This document shows positions 1 through 6,467 of a stretch of 6,467 nt of DNA, in pieces. This DNA is from Candidatus Collierbacteria bacterium GW2011_GWB1_44_6. GTDB taxonomy: Bacteria; Patescibacteriota; Microgenomatia; UBA1400; MFAQ01. Location: the NCBI GenBank assembly GCA_000998025.1, contig LCJG01000046.1, forward strand, positions 6,296-12,762. Direction: 5' to 3'. A program made the position numbers and the translations under genes. Under the pieces are notes generated by a model. The model worked only from the letters and a program-made list of their open reading frames with translations. It was not told the DNA's origin and did not search any database. Each line of letters opens with the position of its first letter. The first letter of the stretch is position 1.

Positions 1-221
1 TCACCTTTCATGTTCTTAATTTCCTCGGCGTAATTTTGTAAATGCGTTAAATGATTATTATTTATTATTGCCACATCTTTTTGGATAAGCGAAATATCCT
101 TGTCCATTTGTTTGGCTGGTGAATAAATCCAGTTAATAACACCAAACGCCATACCAATAATTGCAACCGCAAAGGCAACTTCGTTATACAAAACTTTTCT
201 TACTTGGCTATCTTGGTGCAT
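1..221 (-). CDS. Small membrane-anchored coiled-coil protein, 3' end outside the window (73+ aa)
   Basis: Translated by hand from the minus strand; the frame is open from the ATG at 221 to the window edge. Residues 1-13 are a polar N-terminus (MHQDSQVRKVLYN). Residues 15-33 form one hydrophobic membrane segment (VAFAVAIIGMAFGVINWIY). Residues 37-73 look like a coiled coil with hydrophobic or aromatic residues at 3/4 spacing (M39, I43, I46, V50, I53, then H57, H60, Y64). One N-terminal helix plus a coiled coil, placed just after tail fibre genes, resembles small phage lysis-region proteins such as holin accessory (XhlA-type) proteins, although XhlA itself usually has its membrane segment at the C-terminus. 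I do not recognise the family. Other possibilities are a holin, a spanin-like protein or a superinfection protein. The downstream gene, not visible, would be informative. Confidence 0.72.
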   Translation of the reverse strand, partial: MHQDSQVRKVLYNEVAFAVAIIGMAFGVINWIYSPAKQMDKDISLIQKDVAIINNNHLTHLQNYAEEIKNMKG

Positions 222-247
222 ATCAATTTAAATAATTAATTCAATCA
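222..247 (-). promoter_or_regulatory. A/T-rich leader of the small membrane protein gene
   Basis: The stretch between the hairpin and the ATG at 221 is almost pure A/T on the coding strand and has no Shine-Dalgarno element. An in-frame TAA three codons before the ATG fixes 221 as the earliest possible start. I see no convincing -35/-10 pair. Confidence 0.4.
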
Positions 248-274
248 GTCGGCCGGACACGCACGTCGGCCGAC
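248..274 (-). terminator. GC-rich hairpin after the fibre gene, possible terminator
   Basis: GTCGGCCG (248-255) and CGGCCGAC (267-274) form a perfect 8-bp inverted repeat around an 11-base loop, starting 12 bases after the TAG of the large fibre gene. In the minus-strand transcript the stem is followed by UGAUUGAAUUAAUUAUUUAAAUUG, which is A/U-rich but not a clean U-run, so intrinsic termination would be partial at best. GTCGGCCG also occurs as a direct repeat at 265-272, so an operator or protein-binding site is an alternative. Confidence 0.45.
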
Positions 275-285
275 CTCAGAACTAA

Positions 286-3359
<3,074 letters not shown>

Positions 3360-4724
3360 TTAGTAAGTTATATAATCCATTGCCATACGCCAATCAATTA
3401 TGGTTCCTGCTTTACCTTGCACACTCACGCGCACATCCGCGCCCGAGATAGTAAAGGTCGCAAATGTTCCAGCATTGCCCCAATCACCAGCCGATTGATT
3501 TGGTGCAACTTGTTGGACCACACCGACAATAGATGCGACACCATCAACATTTCTAATAGTCGCCACAATTTCTACACCTGCTACATTTGTGTCACTTTGT
3601 TTCCCGACAACCATTGCTCTAACTTGATAAACTTGATCAGTTGATGTAGTTAAAACCGCACCAGTGCCTGTAATCGCTTGTTGTGAACCATCGGTTGTTT
3701 GCTTAAAACCAGTCCGCTGAAATGAAAATCCATCCAAAGCATCAACGCCACCTATTTGATTTTCAATATTACCAGTGTAATAAGACAATAATTGATGCCC
3801 CATTGTCGGCGTCTGTGTCGCAGTATAACTTCCAATCTTAATCGCCTGTGCTATTGAACTTGTTACAGCTCTTCCTTTAAGTGTTAAGAATGTCGAGTTA
3901 TACGGATATAAAACATTACAGTTTATTCCACTTGAACCTGATACAGCTAAGCCCGGTACACTCAAACTATTTGAAATAGTTGCTACTCCTTGACTTGAAA
4001 TGGTAAAAACATTAACCTCGCCCCCATTATCTTTTTGTGCATATAATCTAAACCAACCAGATGTTGTTGTGCCTGAAATAGGCACTATTCTCCATTTGAA
4101 TTTCCAAGTTTCTTCAACAGCCCCATCCGTATCCCAAGCTGACGCTTCCCAAATATGATCTGCCGAATTATAAAGTGGATTAATAGCAGTCGCAGTCCCC
4201 AATTTATTTGCTTGAATTGCTGTCGCCCCGTAAATATTTGTAGCAGTTAAATTATAAGCACCTAAATTAACACTGCCAGTCGCACCGCTATAAGGTACTA
4301 AACTACTAATAACACTTGCATCAGCTTTTGCACCAAGAGCAAGCGCTAAATCAGTTTGATTGCCAAGCGTACCAGTAATTGATCCCCAAATAGCACCAAC
4401 ATCAATTGGATTAATCCATTTCAATCCAGTAGCCTCGGCACTATCAGCTGAAAGTACCTGACCATTTACGCCAACTGGCAATCGAGCATCAACAGTAGCA
4501 TTATGAGCATAAATATCACCTTTCGTAGTAAGTGGTGATGAACCACCGCCACCAATTAAAGTAACTCGCAAAAACAAATTACCTTCCTCATCATAATCAA
4601 AAAGGTCGGCAACATTTACCACCGAAAAATCCTCTTTAATCCGGCGACCAGTACCCGGTCTCATTGATTGCAAAAGTTTTTCATTTCTCCCGACATCATT
4701 TTTGTCGTATAAAACATCTGTCAT
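3360..4724 (-). CDS. Putative phage tail fibre protein (454 aa)
   Basis: Probably a fibre that links a virion attachment module to a receptor-binding tip. Residues 1-57 are the module shared with the upstream 57-aa protein, followed by a flexible GGGGSS hinge (58-63). Residues 64-104 carry the LTTKGDIYAH...RLPVGVNGQVLSAD...TGLKWI pattern common in phage virion and prophage structural proteins. Residues 113-135 (WGSITGTLGNQTDLALALGAK) and 143-160 (VPYSGATGSVNLGAYNLT) are also typical of tail fibre shafts. The middle, about 185-300, looks beta-rich (TWKFKWRIV, GWFRLYAQKDNGGEVNVFTIS). Residues 350-454 look like a C-terminal beta-sandwich (VYQVRAMVVG, GVEIVATIRNVDG, FTISGADVRVSVQGKAGTIIDWRM) of a type often found at phage fibre ends; this assignment is from memory of the pattern. 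There is no signal peptide. The stop is TAA, 26 bases before the next gene. Confidence 0.88.
   Translation of the reverse strand: MTDVLYDKNDVGRNEKLLQSMRPGTGRRIKEDFSVVNVADLFDYDEEGNLFLRVTLIGGGGSSPLTTKGDIYAHNATVDARLPVGVNGQVLSADSAEATGLKWINPIDVGAIWGSITGTLGNQTDLALALGAKADASVISSLVPYSGATGSVNLGAYNLTATNIYGATAIQANKLGTATAINPLYNSADHIWEASAWDTDGAVEETWKFKWRIVPISGTTTSGWFRLYAQKDNGGEVNVFTISSQGVATISNSLSVPGLAVSGSSGINCNVLYPYNSTFLTLKGRAVTSSIAQAIKIGSYTATQTPTMGHQLLSYYTGNIENQIGGVDALDGFSFQRTGFKQTTDGSQQAITGTGAVLTTSTDQVYQVRAMVVGKQSDTNVAGVEIVATIRNVDGVASIVGVVQQVAPNQSAGDWGNAGTFATFTISGADVRVSVQGKAGTIIDWRMAMDYITY
4554..4724 (-). other. Shared N-terminal module of the tail fibre (residues 1-57)
   Basis: Residue-for-residue ungapped counterpart of the complete 57-aa protein encoded just upstream. 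The module is charged, begins M-(S/T)-D and ends with a DEEGNL-x-x-R beta-like segment. Homology stops exactly where the glycine hinge of the fibre begins, marking a domain boundary. A role in docking the fibre to the tail or to a connector is inferred from its N-terminal position only. Confidence 0.75.
4574..4592 (-). repeat. 19-bp direct repeat, copy B (in the 454-aa fibre gene)
   Basis: This is an exact copy of 4765-4783. Being in the same orientation and codon phase, recombination between the two copies would give an in-frame fusion of the small protein's N-terminus to the fibre shaft. Confidence 0.85.
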
Positions 4725-4741
4725 AAAATTAAAATTTAAAA
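4725..4741 (-). promoter_or_regulatory. All-A/T translation leader without Shine-Dalgarno
   Basis: The 17-base spacer before the fibre ATG is entirely A/T (TTTTAAATTTTAATTTT on the coding strand). It has the same length as the preceding junction but a different sequence. No purine-rich ribosome binding site is present. Confidence 0.5.
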
Positions 4742-4915
4742 TTAAACTGAGTGAGCTCTAATTGACAAATTACCTTCCTCATCCTCAATAATCGCCTCGG
4801 TAATATTTATCACTGTATTATTTTCTTTAATCAACCGCCCCGACTTTGGCTTTGATTGCTCCAAAAGCATTTCATTTTTGGCGGTATCATCTTTGTTGTA
4901 TTGTGGGTCTGACAT
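4742..4915 (-). CDS. Small protein identical in layout to the N-terminal module of the next fibre protein (57 aa)
   Basis: No function is recognised from sequence alone. The protein begins MSDPQYNKDD and ends IRAHSV. I chose the ATG at 4915 rather than an upstream in-frame ATG at 4948, because the longer version would add MVILLIINNIF, overlap the preceding gene and break the match described next. From this start the entire protein aligns without gaps to residues 1-57 of the downstream 454-aa fibre, with 24 of 57 positions identical by hand count. Shared landmarks are Y6, K8, N14-E15, L17-L18, P23, G26-R27, I29-K30-E31, V35, N37, and DEEGNL at 45-50. It has no cysteine, signal peptide or membrane segment. 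It may be a stand-alone adaptor or chaperone-like partner of the fibre, or the relic of a fibre that lost its shaft. It sits 17 bases from the gene on each side. Confidence 0.75.
   Translation of the reverse strand: MSDPQYNKDDTAKNEMLLEQSKPKSGRLIKENNTVINITEAIIEDEEGNLSIRAHSV
4765..4783 (-). repeat. 19-bp direct repeat, copy A (in the 57-aa gene)
   Basis: The plus-strand sequence acaaattaccttcctcatc is exactly repeated 191 bases away at 4574-4592, in the same frame of the paralogous fibre gene. It encodes the conserved DEEGNL. The flanking bases differ on both sides. Confidence 0.85.
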
Positions 4916-4932
4916 AAAAATATTATTAATTA
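4916..4932 (-). promoter_or_regulatory. All-A/T translation leader without Shine-Dalgarno
   Basis: The 17 bases between the TAA of the glycine-rich adhesin gene and the next ATG contain only A and T (TAATTAATAATATTTTT on the coding strand). There is no AGGAGG-like element, so initiation here either relies on an unstructured A/U leader or on coupling to the upstream stop. Confidence 0.5.
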
Positions 4933-6459
4933 TTAAAAGTATGACCACGAAATATCTTTGGCATTAACATCAACCGTATCATTATCTTTCCCTTCCAATC
5001 TCACCCGACCACAGAATTGTAATTTGTCCGTTTCACTTCCAATTAACTGATATGATTTTGCGTATTCCAATTGCCAAATACTACTGCCAAGATTTGCCAC
5101 CTCTTTCAAATCTAATTCTTGGAAATTCTCATTTGCACCAGTGGCAACCAAACTGCCATAAGCCCGAGCGTCTACCCGAATAACTGTCGCCCCAGTCGTG
5201 TATGAATTAACAAGGTTATCAACCAAAGTGATTGACGTTCCGCCCACAGTATTGATTGTCCCGATATCCATTTTTTCATTCTCGTAAATAATCACTCTCA
5301 TTCCTGAATTGAAAAGCAAAGCATTGGGTGAAGATAATCCAACAACTTTTTGTCCACTACTAACAACACCACTCGGTGCGACTGCCACATTGGCATAAAA
5401 TTTAATGTGAGCATTAGCAAAAAATGTTTTGTTTAATGGTTTTACTTTTGCTGTGGTGTACCAACCATAACGAGCATAAGCGCCCATGTTGTTTGCGTAA
5501 CCAGTTGCGTATGTTGGACTAATCGTGCCAGAATTAACAATTTTACCTGCCTCAATTCTAATACGACCTGCACCACCTGCTCCACCATTACCATAAGTAT
5601 CATACCCACTTGAACTTCTACCTAAACCACCAGCACCACCAAGCGAGTGAACATTACCAGTAGCTGTAACATAAAACTTCCCAATAACTTGGAAAAATAT
5701 TGTACCACCCGAACCACCACCACCGGCTCCTTTATAATTTGCATCAGCAAAATCTGGTGTTACTCCGTCATTTCCATTATCATCAACTTCACCAGCAATG
5801 GTACAAGTTTTAGCATGTATTCTAATAATTCCACCACCTGCACCACCATTACCTAAAATACTATAATTACTCGCACCACCTCCACCACCTCCACCTGAAC
5901 CATAAAGATAAATTGTCGTAAAATATGATAATCCAGCGTCATTATATGGTTGTCCGCCAACTGTTGGGGTCTCATTGCCATTCCCGGGCGTGCCTGCTGT
6001 ACCATAACCACCACCTGCACCACCGCCACGACTTGCACTTGAACCACTACCATCACCACAACCACCACCGCCATAATTATTGCCTTGACCCCAACCCGGT
6101 GTACCAGCATAACTGTAACCCTGTCTATTATCTGTATAACGACCACCTGTTCCGCCAGCATGCCCTTGTCCTTTTGCACTAATTTTACCACCTTGTTGCA
6201 AATCCCAATGACCCTGACATTTCAAAGCAATATTCCCTTGAACATAAACAGTGTGCCCATTTTGAATTGTTACCGAAGTAAAGTTTTTGTCTGTACTCCA
6301 AGTTGTAGTTGGACCAGCAGAAGTAAAAGCCCCGTCTGCACCAGTGCCTAAATCTGGTGCTAATAATCTTTGAAATTTATTATTTGTAGTATCTAAATAA
6401 CCAAGGTATCTGCCAATTCTTGAACCCTCGGGATATGTGTTTGTTAAATTTACTGTCAT
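4933..6459 (-). CDS. Glycine-rich putative phage adhesin / tail fibre protein (508 aa from the first visible ATG)
   Basis: Probably a virion surface protein that contacts the host; this is inferred from composition and neighbours, as I do not recognise a named family. Residues 1-50 are a short N-terminal region; residues 51-95 look like beta-strands (TSVTIQNGHTVYVQGNIALK). Residues 97-300 form a polyglycine domain with runs such as GGGGCGDGSG (130-139), GSGGGGGGGA (187-196), GNGGAGGG (203-210) and GNGGAGGAGRIRIEAG (290-305), alternating with short strand-like segments (IIRIHAKT, TIFFQVIG). Residues 306-508 are non-repetitive and look beta-rich, ending in ISWSYF. There is no signal peptide or membrane segment. 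Similar polyglycine sandwiches occur in phage adhesins such as the gp38 type. The stop is TAA, 17 bases before the next gene. The start is uncertain: the frame remains open to the window edge (ACG, ATC upstream), and only 8 bases precede the ATG. An extracellular structural protein of another kind is the main alternative. Confidence 0.8.
   Translation of the reverse strand: MTVNLTNTYPEGSRIGRYLGYLDTTNNKFQRLLAPDLGTGADGAFTSAGPTTTWSTDKNFTSVTIQNGHTVYVQGNIALKCQGHWDLQQGGKISAKGQGHAGGTGGRYTDNRQGYSYAGTPGWGQGNNYGGGGCGDGSGSSASRGGGAGGGYGTAGTPGNGNETPTVGGQPYNDAGLSYFTTIYLYGSGGGGGGGASNYSILGNGGAGGGIIRIHAKTCTIAGEVDDNGNDGVTPDFADANYKGAGGGGSGGTIFFQVIGKFYVTATGNVHSLGGAGGLGRSSSGYDTYGNGGAGGAGRIRIEAGKIVNSGTISPTYATGYANNMGAYARYGWYTTAKVKPLNKTFFANAHIKFYANVAVAPSGVVSSGQKVVGLSSPNALLFNSGMRVIIYENEKMDIGTINTVGGTSITLVDNLVNSYTTGATVIRVDARAYGSLVATGANENFQELDLKEVANLGSSIWQLEYAKSYQLIGSETDKLQFCGRVRLEGKDNDTVDVNAKDISWSYF
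5560..6171 (-). repeat. Polyglycine-encoding low-complexity domain
   Basis: This segment encodes residues 97-300 of the glycine-rich adhesin. On the plus strand it reads as recurring ccacca/ccacct/gcacca triplets, the complement of GGT/GGC/GCA codons. Glycine clusters are separated by hydrophobic strand-like stretches roughly every 40-60 residues, suggesting packed polyglycine-II helices or a glycine-rich beta-solenoid rather than random low complexity. One cysteine (C134) sits inside a glycine cluster, and another (C219) lies just after a strand. Confidence 0.75.
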
Positions 6460-6467
6460 CGTGATTG

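Noticed and set aside
4913..4948. Longer version of the 57-aa protein starting at 4948 (MVILLIINNIF extension)
   Set aside because: It would overlap the preceding gene's 3' end, and its extension is just the A/T leader translated. The downstream ATG gives a perfect end-to-end paralogue match.
5853..6191. Minus-strand frame of 112 codons rich in valine (MVVVVVMVVVQVQVV-like)
   Set aside because: It is the frame-shifted shadow of GGT/GGC-rich polyglycine codons. Its valine runs are an artefact of that composition.
5925..6351. Plus-strand frames rich in histidine and threonine opposite the polyglycine domain
   Set aside because: They are complement shadows of glycine codons (ccacca read as His/Thr/Pro), and the minus-strand frame is clearly the coding one.

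Overview
The window looks like part of the tail-fibre and host-recognition region of an uncultured tailed phage or prophage. Every supportable gene lies on the minus strand, so transcription runs from high to low coordinates. Sequence hallmarks of phage adhesion proteins recur: a 'LTTKGDIYAH...GVNGQVLSAD...TGLKWI' segment, a 'VPYSGATGSVNLGAYNLTA' segment, a polyglycine domain, and tandem carbohydrate-binding-like jelly rolls. No capsid, terminase, integrase, rRNA or tRNA gene is present, so the phage group and host cannot be fixed. The DNA is AT-rich. The three visible gene junctions inside the cluster, and the leader of the last gene, have A/T-rich leaders with no Shine-Dalgarno sequence. That resembles Bacteroidota and some other lineages that initiate without SD, but it is only a hint.

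Layout in transcription order: (1) 6459-4933, a 508-aa glycine-rich putative adhesin whose true start may lie outside the window. (2) 4915-4742, a 57-aa small protein. (3) 4724-3360, a 454-aa putative tail fibre whose first 57 residues are an ungapped paralogue of the whole of protein 2. (4) 3333-286, a 1015-aa modular fibre with two N-terminal CBM-like domains, a glycine-rich repeat shaft, an embedded module resembling one seen in phage tail-sheath-type (DUF3383-like) proteins, and a small C-terminal beta domain. (5) After a GC-rich hairpin at 248-274, the start of a small membrane/coiled-coil protein (221 to beyond 1), possibly the beginning of a lysis module.

Genes 1 to 4 are separated by only 17, 17 and 26 bases and were probably transcribed together. 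They probably supply several unlike surface-binding proteins to one virion, with protein 2 and the N-terminus of protein 3 sharing a probable attachment or assembly module. I see no defence, CRISPR, retroelement or metabolic system. The points most worth a second look are the free-standing copy of the fibre N-terminal module, the 19-bp direct repeat it shares with its neighbour, and the foreign-looking domain interrupting the repeat shaft of the large fibre.
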